DNA of 64,000 nt from Nitrospira sp. (GCA_024998595.1 JACOEK010000003.1:620001-684000), one strand, 5' to 3'. Counted from the first letter of the stretch, positions 44,701 through 53,294 are shown. Notes: generated from the letters alone by a model not told the origin. Numbers and translations: made by a program.

Positions 44701-44932
44701 CCCGAACTAACTGCTGATGTTCGGCATCCAACCGGCTGTAGGAAATCGTCTTGAAGCAACGGACCAGGACACAATCGCGTTGTCCGGTTTCCGGATCGCC
44801 GAGCGCGTCGAATAGATAGTGCACGGCCTTCGACGCCGCCTCCTGCAATGAACTCGATTGCTCGCCCAACTGACGCAGGACGGCCGAGCATTCGGTCATT
44901 TCCAACAGGGAAAAGCGAGCCAGACTATACAC
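41792..44932 (-). CDS. Multi-PAS sensor histidine kinase, NarX/HisKA_3 type
   Basis: 1046 residues without clear membrane segments, so probably cytoplasmic. About 1-260 is an unrecognised, possibly GAF-like region; a coiled coil follows; then four PAS/PAC units (starting near 315, 445, 570 and 695), each with a PAC-like ending such as GVLGIIRDVTERRRIE. The HisKA_3 phospho-acceptor His lies in RGRIARELHDELGVGL and the ATPase domain ends in RAGLLGGDVQIDTLEGNGTTITLQLPR with a shortened N-box (EALTNVTRHAQA). Partner: the NarL-type regulator just downstream. Confidence 0.95.
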   Translation of the reverse strand: MYSLARFSLLEMTECSAVLRQLGEQSSSLQEAASKAVHYLFDALGDPETGQRDCVLVRCFKTISYSRLDAEHQQLVREKLGGIAPFPDLRCFTLVASTGAEPDWNRVDRSHRYRVIPMVSADFVKQFPMFSQLLHQFGVSTEFDVRPDGEWLVDLEEKTYNVFYVPDAAGSPYVPVQDGFVGKYGVKSVLCFGGMLPSRDLFAVILFTKTPVPRETAALCKSLALSLKTSLLAFDEASSPDFGANQESGPISEPSASFRHQSRLAVAEQLLRVYEDAVRTQSAGIVQAERALHDRAEALERAEQALNEQTRIVNSVLRSMGDGVVVTDAMGRLVVANPAVESILGFSPGHIPPIEWVDRYEFFHGDTATPFQREEWPLARALKGEKVDWLEVYMRASQGVPGRWVSINARPIRDEAGLLCGTVVVFHDITWLKRAQDALFESEYRFRSLVEGARDIIFTLSADMTLTSLNQAFETVTNWSRSQWIGEPLATLLHPEDAGFCQDVLQAILERGTPLTCSMQISTKQGGYVTGEFVGTPQMRQGRVVGVLGIIRDVTERRRIEDALRVSEERLRSIVQSTKDAIVLVNALMKVAFWNKGAEATFGYSAEDIIGQPVTMIIPEQYHEELERNVQRVRVLERVQSTSKTLELVGRRKQGDEFPLELSVTSWKGKSDLFFTIIMRDISERRSAEEQLDRLHYHNQVVLNSAGEGIYGVDREGRLTFVNPAAAKLFGWEAEAMIGRSFYALVFPPDLCERPFGELSCPIVETIRDGEIREQVDSAFWRRDGTSFPVEYVSTPISERGDIVGAVVVFKDTTDRKRAEAQLQDSLRRLRKLSGRMEGIREEERGRIARELHDELGVGLTCLKIDISRLGGLLGERLVPGDRAKVDEKIRGMKEQVDSTITSVQRIVAELRPGVLDDLGLVAAIEWQCRDFQRRTGITCHCAVSHEDLRVDPEQATAVFRICQEALTNVTRHAQATEVHVRLEDQGVGLLLQVYDNGRGIPQDRLADARSFGLLGMRERAGLLGGDVQIDTLEGNGTTITLQLPR

Positions 44933-45186
44933 AGGCGGGCCCTCAGGTGAACGATGGGGGATGACTGATCAACGCGCCACTGATTGACGTGTGTCGGGAG
45001 ATGCCGAACCGTGAGGAAGGCGCGTACCGGAAAAATCTGGCCTGCCGTCGCGAGGCGCAGAACTACTGAAGGCGAGTCTAGTTAAGGGCACCAGGCTTGT
45101 CAAGGCAGTCAGACCCGAGACAGAGATGCAGGTCGTCGACGAAACGGATGGGTTGTCATGTAATCATGAACGGGTCTATACCATCG

Positions 45187-45609
45187 CTATCGAGCCCGAT
45201 CATCCAGGCCGAGCGCTTGCGACAATAACGCCGCGTCGGATGCATAGGTCAGTCGCCGCAATGCTTTCATACGCTCGACCCACTGCACCTCTTCCACTTC
45301 TCCGTCAGGCACACCGGTCAGCTCGAGCGGCGTCATCTTGAACCACACCACGGTCTTGCGGAATCGACGCCCCTCCCGTTGGAACCAATATTCGGTCGTT
45401 GAGAGATCCGCTTCAATGCGGCAATTCCACCCCGTCTCTTCGAGGACTTCCCGCAATGCGGCCTGCGCCGGAGTTTCGCCGGCATCGAGCCGCCCCTTGG
45501 GAAATGACCAGACCGGACGCCCTTTGATATCGGACACCCGGATCAGCAGGACTTCCTGTGGCCGCAAAACCACGCCTCCCGCCGAACGGACCAATCCTCC
45601 GTCAGCCAT
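45187..45609 (-). CDS. NUDIX hydrolase
   Basis: 140 residues with a complete Nudix box, GRLDAGETPAQAALREVLEETGW. The flanking RSAGGVVLRPQEVLLIRVSDIKGRPVWSFPKGRLD and a short FKMTPLEL strand resemble diadenosine-polyphosphate or MutT-like enzymes; the substrate cannot be told. The ATG at 45609 is chosen since the upstream frame lacks family similarity and runs into the SDR gene region. Confidence 0.88.
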   Translation of the reverse strand: MADGGLVRSAGGVVLRPQEVLLIRVSDIKGRPVWSFPKGRLDAGETPAQAALREVLEETGWNCRIEADLSTTEYWFQREGRRFRKTVVWFKMTPLELTGVPDGEVEEVQWVERMKALRRLTYASDAALLSQALGLDDRAR

Positions 45610-45659
45610 GCCGCGTCCCTCTCTTCCGACGCCCTTTCGATCCGGCAGGGTGCGCCATC

Positions 45660-46523
45660 TTACGCATGGCGCGACAGTCCCAAAAACCATGCGAGAAGGC
45701 GATCCTGAGCACCGTCGGGCAACAGCCACTTCAAAGCCGCTCTAAACCGCGCATCTTTGCCGACCAGGTAACGGGCACGCGGGCATGAGACGGTCAGCGC
45801 GTGAGCCACCACCCGAGCCACGGCATCCGCAGGAATTGCGCGGGCGGCCGCCCCGGCCATCACCTCCTGCATACGCGATAAGGGGTGCGCATACAGCGCC
45901 AGTGATTCTGGCGCGACTCCGCCAAGCGTGCGCGTGGCCGACATCGTCGCCCGCTGCCAAATCTGCGATTGAATGGCGCCGGGCTCGACCAGCGACACCG
46001 CGATTCCCCAGGGCGCCAACTCAAGCCGCAAGGCATCACTCATCGCCTCAAGCGCAAACTTTGATCCGCAATACGCGCCGAGAAAGGGTGTGGCCGCCAA
46101 CCCGGCAATCGAACTGATGTTGACGATACGACCCCGTGCCCGACGCAGTAACGGCAGGAATGCCTGGGTCACGGCCAGCGCCCCGATGACATTCACCTCA
46201 AACTGCGTACGGACTTCCGCAAGGGGCAACAGCTCCAGCGGGCCGGCGATGGAAATACCGGCATTATTCACGAGGCCGGCCAACCCGGCTTCCGGCAGGG
46301 CTTCGGCCACTGTTCGACTCGCCGCCGCGATCGACGCGGGATCGGTGACATCGAGCATCAGCACACGGAGACGAGCGGAGGTCGAGCGAGCCAAAGCTTC
46401 GCCATCCTCCCTGCGTCGGACGCCGGCCCACACCGTACATCCCAACCCATCGAGATACCGCGCGCAGGCGGCTCCGATGCCTGAAGATGCCCCGGTGATG
46501 ACGATCGCTCCTTGCACTGACAT
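45660..46523 (-). CDS. SDR family NAD(P)-dependent oxidoreductase
   Basis: Classical short-chain dehydrogenase, 287 residues. TGASSGIG cofactor motif at the N-terminus, NNAG (VNNAGISIAGPLELL), active Ser in NISSIAG, and YxxxK in AYCGSK. Arg residues after the second strand (GVRRRED) suggest NADP preference, an inference. Substrate unknown. It lies 51 bases before the NUDIX gene, same strand. Confidence 0.92.
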   Translation of the reverse strand: MSVQGAIVITGASSGIGAACARYLDGLGCTVWAGVRRREDGEALARSTSARLRVLMLDVTDPASIAAASRTVAEALPEAGLAGLVNNAGISIAGPLELLPLAEVRTQFEVNVIGALAVTQAFLPLLRRARGRIVNISSIAGLAATPFLGAYCGSKFALEAMSDALRLELAPWGIAVSLVEPGAIQSQIWQRATMSATRTLGGVAPESLALYAHPLSRMQEVMAGAAARAIPADAVARVVAHALTVSCPRARYLVGKDARFRAALKWLLPDGAQDRLLAWFLGLSRHA

Positions 46524-46767
46524 GCACCTCGTATCGACAGATCGTTCGCGGCACGGCCCGCTTGCCGGCTGTTGACGCTATGCCCGAGATTATCATGCGC
46601 ATGGGGTCAGAGGCATCAGAGAGTCCGACAGAAGAACCTCTCAGGATTTTCAGTAGGGAATGCTCGACGGCGAAGAAAGACTTCAATATTTTCGGTTGCT
46701 TGCTCGACATACGGCGATGACATCCCGCGATCACCGAGCGACCGGGCACTCTGCCGGCCATGCGAAT

Positions 46768-46795
46768 TTGACAATCAGGCATCCTCATCTAGACT
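46768..46795 (+). promoter_or_regulatory. Promoter for the exported S16-like gene
   Basis: TTGACA (perfect), 16-base spacer, TAGACT (4 of 6). The start codon is six bases after the -10 box, so the transcript would begin at the ATG itself; no ribosome binding site lies between. Confidence 0.55.
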
Positions 46796-46801
46796 TGATT
46801 C

Positions 46802-47485
46802 ATGCGCGTACACACTTTCTTTTCCAGAAGCGGCACAGTGTCGAGCATCATCACGCTCCTCACCATCTCGCTGGTAGGCTCTTTTACTCTGCTCCCCTCC
46901 ACCGCACAAGCAAGTCGAACTCTCGTCGTTCCGATCTCTGTCGCAACCTATTCCGAAGACCAAGTAGGCTTCCCGACGTTCGTGATGAAATGGGACGAAG
47001 GTGAGCAGCCGGACCCGTTGGCTTTGCAATGGGGGCGCAGTCAGGTTCCTGTCCGAGGAACCGGCATGACATCGATTCAGCACGCATTTCAGTTCGCCGT
47101 CAAACGGCTGGGGTCCTCCATTCGTCAGACCGGCACCCTGTCCCTCTACGCGACATTCACGGGTCCGCTCAGCGAGGAAGGATCAACGGCTGAAGCCGCC
47201 TTGGCGATCGGATTCATCGCCCTGTTGAAGGGGGACCAGCTGAAACGAGACATTACGATCACGGGAACGCTGGAAGGCGACGGTCAAATTGGACAGGTTG
47301 CTCAGGTGGCGGAAAAAACGACGGCTGCGGCGAGAGCGGGCTACCACGTGCTGCTGGTGCCGCGCGGGCAATTTTACGCCCCGCGAGTGAATCGCGTCCG
47401 TTTGACTCCGGAATCGAACGTTCTGGTTCGCGAAGTGGACACGATCGAGGAAGCCTACGAAATCATGACGGGAAAGAAACTCTAG
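46802..47485 (+). CDS. Exported Lon-type S16 peptidase-like protein with Thr at the nucleophile position
   Basis: 227 residues: signal peptide (VSSIITLLTISLVGSFTLL, cleavage near AQA), then a Lon proteolytic-like domain. The stretch EEGSTAEAALAIGFIALLKG aligns with the catalytic Ser block of Lon and TITGTLEGDGQIGQVAQVAEKTTAAARAGYHVLLVP with the Lys block. The Lys equivalent is K172; 43 residues before it, where E. coli Lon has S679 (K722), stands T129, preceded by S128. No ATPase domain is present. It may be a Thr-Lys hydrolase or inactive. It converges on the CHAT gene. Confidence 0.75.
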   Translation: MRVHTFFSRSGTVSSIITLLTISLVGSFTLLPSTAQASRTLVVPISVATYSEDQVGFPTFVMKWDEGEQPDPLALQWGRSQVPVRGTGMTSIQHAFQFAVKRLGSSIRQTGTLSLYATFTGPLSEEGSTAEAALAIGFIALLKGDQLKRDITITGTLEGDGQIGQVAQVAEKTTAAARAGYHVLLVPRGQFYAPRVNRVRLTPESNVLVREVDTIEEAYEIMTGKKL

Positions 47486-47572
47486 CCTCCCCGGCCCTCC
47501 ATCAGTGCACACGGTTCAAGCAGTGTCTCGCACCACCTACTGCTCAGACGCGGCAGCCCTTCGGATCAGCGA

Positions 47573-50047
47573 TTACATCCAATTGTTGATCAACAGAAAC
47601 GCCGCCCAATAACTCGGGTGCGTGTGACCCCGCTGCGACAGAATCTTTTGTTGGGCCCGCTGCAAGGCCACGGCCTTTGAAATTGCAGGATCCTGCAATT
47701 GACGATAGAACTCCGACACGAGTTCCGTCGTCGTTTCGTCATCCGACGTCCACAAACTCGCCAACGCCGTCCGCGCCCCGGTCTTGACGGCTACACCCGT
47801 CAATCCGAGCGCCGCACGATCATCCTCGGCGGCAATTTCGCACGAGCTGAGCGTCAACAAATCCAGCGGCTGTTGCCGGTACTGCTGGAGGCCCACCAAC
47901 TGCGACAACCGGTCCATCGTGATCTTCCCGTCGTGAGCCAGCACAAACGAATCTCTCGCCTCGGTCCCGACGACCGTGTGGGACGCCACATGGACGATCC
48001 CCAGTCCCTGGTCCTTGATCTCTTCCTCCAACGTAGGCGAAGAGAACTGTTTGTTCATCAGCAGCTTGCCGCCGTACATCGTTCTGATCGCCTGTACTTC
48101 GGTCTCCGCATAACGCGGCGCAGACTGGCCTTCGACCGACTCAGTCAGGCCCACCGACAGCAGGCTGCCTTTGCGGCGCTGCGCAGGTCCCAGGTCAGTC
48201 AATGCCAGACTCGGCGTGACAGCCACGGCGAGTGAATCCACGAGAAAATGCCGACCATCATGCAGGGCCCCCATGGGGATGGTCCTGAGTGATCCCTCCG
48301 CTACCATCACGAGCGTATGAATACCCGCCCCTTGCAAGTCCTGTTGAACGGGCCCAACCAGCCACCCGTGCAGGGTCTGCGCAGAAGACAGATAATTCTG
48401 TGACTGCGAATCCTGGATCAGCCGCCGGAAGGAACGAATTTCTTTCGTCAGCTTCTCTCCCGTCACAGGAACCCTGATTTGTTTGAGTCCGTTGGAAGTT
48501 TCCAGGAGGAGTTCGAGACGGTCAGGGAACGCAATCGGATAGATCACCGCCGTGCCTGGCGCCAACGCACCGGCGCCTCGATGACTCGCAACCGTCGCGA
48601 CACAATCGTCCTGGAAGTAATCCTGCAGCTCGGCCGCCCGCGACACTTCGATCGTGTCCTTCACCTGCACGAGCAACTGCTCATTCTGATCGGGCGTCTT
48701 CGCCGCTGCCGCTCTGCGCAACAACACATCCTCGTACTCCACAAACAACGGCGCAACGGACTCGTAATACGAATGATGCCGTCCCTGGTACCCAACGGAA
48801 TATTCGTAATGAATCGGCTTCAGCAGCGTGACAGCGCGCTGATAGGCGGCCAGTGATTCTTCTTCCTTCCCGTCCGCGCGTAACAATCTTGCTGTTTGCC
48901 ATTGCCAGCGGTACAGCGCTTCCGGCGCATTCACTTTTTGAGCGGCGAAGGTGGCCTTTCGGGAATACTCCAACGCTTCGGGATTGCGATGTTCCTGCTC
49001 TCGTAACCCACCCAGATACCCCCAGGCGTATGATTGTCCGCGTGCATCGCCGACGCGCCCTGCGACCTCGCCGGCCGCAGTAAAAGCATCCGACGATTGC
49101 CGCAACAGGCCGGCTCCAGCCCCGGCAGAAGCCACGGCCTCCGTCGCGCGGCCCTTCGCCCCGTCCGACTTCTTGGCCATCCCGCCTTTGCCCGTCGAGA
49201 CGGCGAACAATTCCTGATACCCCAGGCCGATATTTAACAGACCGGCGGTTTTGCCCTGACCGTCTTCCAACGACCGCACCTGCGACCAGGCTTGATCCAA
49301 ATGACGATGCGCCTCACCCAGTTGCTGATTCTGGAGCAGCGCCATCGCGCCATTGATCTGCGCCGTCGCAGCGAGCGCCTGTTGCTTGGTCTCCGCGGCC
49401 AGCGTCCGGCTCTCCGCATAGACGTCGATCGCTTCGGCAAATTGCCGGCGGGCCGTCAAGGCATTACCCAGATCGTTCAAAATCCCGGCCACCAGGACGG
49501 GTTTTTTCTCCTCCCGCGCCAACGTCAAGGCTTTAGTCAAATGTTCGGTCGCGGGTTCGTCTTTGCCGAGCACATGAAATGTATTGCCGAGCTGAGCGAG
49601 AATCGTCGCCGTAAGGCCCCGCTCGCCGGTTTGTTCCGAAAGTTTGAGGGCGGCTTGCAAGGTGCCTTGCGCGCGACGGATCTGCCCTTCCTGTTGAAGC
49701 GCATGCGCGACATTGATCAAGGCCTGACATTGCTCTTTAGCCTTCCCGTTCTCTTCGTACCCACGCGCGGCATTCATCCAGTGCGCGGCCGCCTGGGCAA
49801 AGGCACCCTGCTGAAACTGCGTCGTCCCCTGTCGCATTTCCTGTGCAGGTGTGATCGACGACGCGCCCAAGCCACCCAATAATTCCAGCGCCGTCCCACT
49901 GACCGGCCAAGCCAATCCGCTTACCGCCAGCACCCCGAGACTCAGTATCGTCAAGGGCGACAATAGCGTGCGAGGACCAGCTGGATCAGCAGACCCAGGG
50001 CTCCGCTTCATGCCGCGGCGAGTAGCAATGTTACGCATCGTAGGCAT
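47573..50047 (-). CDS. Exported TPR-CHAT domain protein (caspase-like protease fold)
   Basis: 824 residues. An N-terminal signal peptide (SPLTILSLGVLAVSGLAWPVSGTA) leads to about eight TPR-like helical repeats (residues about 65-430), a linker, then a C-terminal CHAT domain (about 520-824). The catalytic pair is intact: H690 in IVHVASHT and C736 in LLTLSSCEIA. CHAT proteins are clan CD cysteine peptidases related to caspases and separase. The ATG of the frame and an internal M13 both keep the signal. Start lies 18 bases after the TpsA-like stop, in one operon with it and the secretion porin. Confidence 0.9.
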   Translation of the reverse strand: MPTMRNIATRRGMKRSPGSADPAGPRTLLSPLTILSLGVLAVSGLAWPVSGTALELLGGLGASSITPAQEMRQGTTQFQQGAFAQAAAHWMNAARGYEENGKAKEQCQALINVAHALQQEGQIRRAQGTLQAALKLSEQTGERGLTATILAQLGNTFHVLGKDEPATEHLTKALTLAREEKKPVLVAGILNDLGNALTARRQFAEAIDVYAESRTLAAETKQQALAATAQINGAMALLQNQQLGEAHRHLDQAWSQVRSLEDGQGKTAGLLNIGLGYQELFAVSTGKGGMAKKSDGAKGRATEAVASAGAGAGLLRQSSDAFTAAGEVAGRVGDARGQSYAWGYLGGLREQEHRNPEALEYSRKATFAAQKVNAPEALYRWQWQTARLLRADGKEEESLAAYQRAVTLLKPIHYEYSVGYQGRHHSYYESVAPLFVEYEDVLLRRAAAAKTPDQNEQLLVQVKDTIEVSRAAELQDYFQDDCVATVASHRGAGALAPGTAVIYPIAFPDRLELLLETSNGLKQIRVPVTGEKLTKEIRSFRRLIQDSQSQNYLSSAQTLHGWLVGPVQQDLQGAGIHTLVMVAEGSLRTIPMGALHDGRHFLVDSLAVAVTPSLALTDLGPAQRRKGSLLSVGLTESVEGQSAPRYAETEVQAIRTMYGGKLLMNKQFSSPTLEEEIKDQGLGIVHVASHTVVGTEARDSFVLAHDGKITMDRLSQLVGLQQYRQQPLDLLTLSSCEIAAEDDRAALGLTGVAVKTGARTALASLWTSDDETTTELVSEFYRQLQDPAISKAVALQRAQQKILSQRGHTHPSYWAAFLLINNWM

Positions 50048-50065
50048 GACGTCCTCCTTGGGGAG

Positions 50066-51349
50066 CTAGCACCCCTGCCATGATTCCATAAGTTGTGCGG
50101 TGGTCTGACCCTGAATGTGCGCGGCTGGTGCGGCCGGAGCGCCGGGCTCGACAGTGCCGCCTACCTCCTCCAGCACAACAGGCGCCGCCAGGGACCGGCC
50201 CGGTTGCGACGGCGTGACGTCGCGCGAGGCTTGCACAAGACTGCTGAATGCCCCGTCTTTTCGTGCGGCGCAACGACTGGTCAATAAGGGGGCGGGCTGG
50301 GCCGGAGCCTCCTGCGGAAGCACCATGGCTGCGCGATTCAAGAATGCGACCGGTTCGACAGGGTTCGCGGGATTCACGTTGGCTGCATTCGCGGTGGCAA
50401 GAGGTGGAAGCCCGCCTAGATTCACTCCCACGACCTGGATTTGCGTCACACGTTGCGTAGACGAATTGGTCGTCGTGTTAATCCGGGAGCCCGTCGGTAC
50501 GGTGACACTCGGGGTTACATCAATGGAAGCCGGAATGACTCCACCCCCACCCGCGACGATCAAAGTCCCGGGTAACGCTTGAACCTGCCCGTTTCCTGAC
50601 ACGCCGGAAAAAGGATTTCCGACAGTCGGCTGCACACTCATCTCTCCGCCCGAACTCGTGCTGCCGAGAATGACTCGCTGTGCGCTGATCTTCGAACCGT
50701 TGATCTGAATGCCTCCTCCCATCAACCCCAGCACAGCCCCGGTCTGGAGTACCGTCGAAGAAGATGAAAGGATGATTGAACCGTAGGGTCCCTGGCCCAA
50801 AAATCCAAAGGCGGCCGGTGAACTGGCGGATAAGGTTGAGTCCAACCCCAGTAGGGTGGTGCTTGCGGTGAAAATGCCACCATCGCTCAAACGCAGTTGC
50901 TGCGCGGTGCTGAAATAGGCAGATCCGGATACATTCAAATGGGCTGAAGGGCCGAACACGATTCCGGAGGGATTAATGAAGAACAGGTTCGCATTGAGCG
51001 CTTGAACGGTGCCGTTAATGTTGGATGGTGATCCGCCGATCACTCGGCTGATGACGTTCGACACACCACCAGGGTTCACGAATGCCGCCACATCTCCCGC
51101 GCCGACGGAGAATTGGTTGAAGCTATGAAAAAGATTTGGGCCGCTTCCCGGTCTCGTTCCGCCGGTAATGTTTGTCGTGTTGCCCGACGTGCCCAGGGTG
51201 GTTCCAAGGCCGCCTGGTCCGGATGGGGTTGCAACGATGTTCGTGGACTGTGCGTAGGCGATCGACCCGGCAGAGCCCATGAGCATCAGGAAGGCAAGAA
51301 ATCCACGAGCCAACAGCGGCGATCCTGCGGGGCGACATAGCATGGTCAA
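50066..51349 (-). CDS. Short TpsA-like exoprotein with filamentous-hemagglutinin secretion domain
   Basis: 427 residues. Signal peptide GFLAFLMLMGSAGSIAYA. The TPS (haemagg_act) domain fills about 33-300, with the hallmark NLFFINPSGIVFGPSAHLNVSGSAYFSTA. There is no long beta-helix of repeats; the protein stops soon after, with a Pro-rich tail. Cys360 (SRCAAR) and the terminal Cys427 are the only Cys in the mature part. Similar short proteins beside CHAT genes occur in cyanobacteria as I recall, but I cannot cite counts. It lies 127 bases after the porin gene. Confidence 0.85.
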   Translation of the reverse strand: MTMLCRPAGSPLLARGFLAFLMLMGSAGSIAYAQSTNIVATPSGPGGLGTTLGTSGNTTNITGGTRPGSGPNLFHSFNQFSVGAGDVAAFVNPGGVSNVISRVIGGSPSNINGTVQALNANLFFINPSGIVFGPSAHLNVSGSAYFSTAQQLRLSDGGIFTASTTLLGLDSTLSASSPAAFGFLGQGPYGSIILSSSSTVLQTGAVLGLMGGGIQINGSKISAQRVILGSTSSGGEMSVQPTVGNPFSGVSGNGQVQALPGTLIVAGGGGVIPASIDVTPSVTVPTGSRINTTTNSSTQRVTQIQVVGVNLGGLPPLATANAANVNPANPVEPVAFLNRAAMVLPQEAPAQPAPLLTSRCAARKDGAFSSLVQASRDVTPSQPGRSLAAPVVLEEVGGTVEPGAPAAPAAHIQGQTTAQLMESWQGC

Positions 51350-51476
51350 TCTCCTCCTGTGATAAGAGAGGCCCCCTCTCTTACCTTAAACGCTGCACAA
51401 CTTCAACCCGCACAACCCCATACTCTTGGTGATCACGCGTGCTGGAATACCATCCATCGGCCCGGGCCATTCGGCC

Positions 51477-53294
51477 CTAAAATGCCTCTACGACAAGCTG
51501 CAGATGGATGCCGTGATCCTGCAGGTTGTTGCGGTCGGTATCGTAGCGTTTCAGCTGTTTTCCGTAATAGAGTTCAAAATGACTCCCGCGCCAAAAATTC
51601 CAGATGACACCCGCACCAAGACTCGCCAATGTTTTGGGGGGAGTACCGGGCGTTTGAGCCGTCGTCTGCCAACCATGCCCCAAATCAAAAAATGGCGCGA
51701 GAAAGACGGAATCCACACCGGCTTTTGTCGTATAGACCGGAACCCGCGCTTCGATCGACAACATGGCGGCATTGTCACGAATCAGCGTGAACTCCCGATA
51801 ACCACGCACACTGTACCGACCACCGACTGCAATCTGTTCGAGCGGGAACAGGTGATCGTTGGACAATTGCACCACACCCCGGCTGACTAATTGTGTCCGC
51901 CACAAGGGAAGCTGGCGAATCCACTGGGCTTCGCCCAACCAAGAAAAGAACCGGGCATCCGGCAGGTTCGGATCACCATTGGCTGTCGCTCCCATCGCGC
52001 CGACACCCACGGAGAAGCGCGATAACAGGGAGATCACCTGTTCGGCAGAACGCTGAGCATATTCCTGACCGAAACGCAGTGAGGTAACGCGGAACTTTCC
52101 ATTCGGCGCCCCGGTGATGAGCTCAAACGGGTTCCCGCCTAACGTGCTTTCGTTCCTGGCATGTTCGCCCGTGAGAGAAAACGCCAATTCCTGGTCGGCC
52201 TTCCGGATGACTGGATGCCTGACCGAGAGGCCGAATATCTGAGCCTTGTTCTTGATATCCAATGTGTCGAACGGCGACTCCTCGACCCCGAAATCGAACC
52301 GGCGATACTGCAGCGCGACGGTGGTATCGCGGGGTCCCACCGGAATTTCGTACTTAAAATTCAGCATCGGGTTGACACCGGCCGAGCGTCCGTATTGCAA
52401 ACTCAGCGTATCGCCGAAGCCCAGCAGGTTCCGGTGAGCCAGCGTCACAAACCCTTGTTCCGCACCGACCACGGGAGATTGATAGTTATTGAACTCCAAC
52501 CAAGCCTTGAGCGGGTTGGCTTCTTTCACTTTCACATTCAGCGTATTTTCTCCAATAGCGGCGCCCGGCAACAATTCGGCATTGATCCGTTCGATCCGGG
52601 GATTGGCCTGCATCACGCGCAATCGTTCCTGGAGCGCTTCGACATGCAGCGGAGGGCCTGCCGCCAAATTGACGCGGCTCTGAAAATAGGAGGGTCGGAA
52701 CCACCTGGTATCCTCGACGTTGACCTGCGTAATCTTTCCCTCGATGATCTGCATCGTCAAGACGCCATCTGCGACATCCTGCTCCGGCACCACAGCACCG
52801 GACGTCAAATACCCGTGGTTGACGTAATAGTACGTGAGCGCGAGACGCAACGATTCCAAATCTTCTGCCCCTAATTCTCGATTCGTATAGGGAGCGGTGA
52901 TTTCCGAGAGCTGCTGCGAGGTGAATGCGGTATTTCCGACCAGCCGGATATCCTTGACCATCAGTTTGGGCCCCTTCGCCGCTCTATCGAGCGCACCGGG
53001 GGGAGTGGGTGACGGAAGCTCAATTGCAGGAGGCTGTGCGGGGGGAGGCACGACCGGCAATTGAGGCGGTTTCGGGGGCAGCGGACCGAGCTGCGAACCG
53101 GTTTGCGAATAAGCCGGCACGACCCACACACCAAGCAATAGAATAGCCGCGACACCGGCAAAGGTCCAAGCCCAGTTACCGGGAGAACTGCCGCGTTTCC
53201 CACGATGGGATGAACTGCCATACCCCGCATGATTCGTGTCAGCCGCCATGTGAATCCCTGCTTCCTGCCCCACCGACTTCTTCACACAAGCCAT
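51477..53294 (-). CDS. Two-partner secretion porin, ShlB/FhaC/HecB family
   Basis: 605 residues. After a long N-terminal leader (hydrophobic segment WAWTFAGVAAILLLGVWVV) and a Pro-rich linker come POTRA domains (LMVKDIRLVGNTAFTSQQL and VNVEDTRWFRPSYFQSRV) and a 16-strand outer-membrane barrel. The lid-loop motif VRGYREF and a terminal Phe (LQLVVEAF) are typical of TpsB proteins. It would secrete the adjacent TpsA-like protein across the outer membrane. The ATG at 53294 follows GGGGAGG; a longer frame to 53408 is not preferred. Confidence 0.93.
   Translation of the reverse strand: MACVKKSVGQEAGIHMAADTNHAGYGSSSHRGKRGSSPGNWAWTFAGVAAILLLGVWVVPAYSQTGSQLGPLPPKPPQLPVVPPPAQPPAIELPSPTPPGALDRAAKGPKLMVKDIRLVGNTAFTSQQLSEITAPYTNRELGAEDLESLRLALTYYYVNHGYLTSGAVVPEQDVADGVLTMQIIEGKITQVNVEDTRWFRPSYFQSRVNLAAGPPLHVEALQERLRVMQANPRIERINAELLPGAAIGENTLNVKVKEANPLKAWLEFNNYQSPVVGAEQGFVTLAHRNLLGFGDTLSLQYGRSAGVNPMLNFKYEIPVGPRDTTVALQYRRFDFGVEESPFDTLDIKNKAQIFGLSVRHPVIRKADQELAFSLTGEHARNESTLGGNPFELITGAPNGKFRVTSLRFGQEYAQRSAEQVISLLSRFSVGVGAMGATANGDPNLPDARFFSWLGEAQWIRQLPLWRTQLVSRGVVQLSNDHLFPLEQIAVGGRYSVRGYREFTLIRDNAAMLSIEARVPVYTTKAGVDSVFLAPFFDLGHGWQTTAQTPGTPPKTLASLGAGVIWNFWRGSHFELYYGKQLKRYDTDRNNLQDHGIHLQLVVEAF

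Noticed and set aside
47573-50047. Link of the TPR-CHAT protein to a type III-E CRISPR (Craspase-like) system
   Set aside because: The protein has a signal peptide, and there is no CRISPR array or Cas7-type gene in the window.
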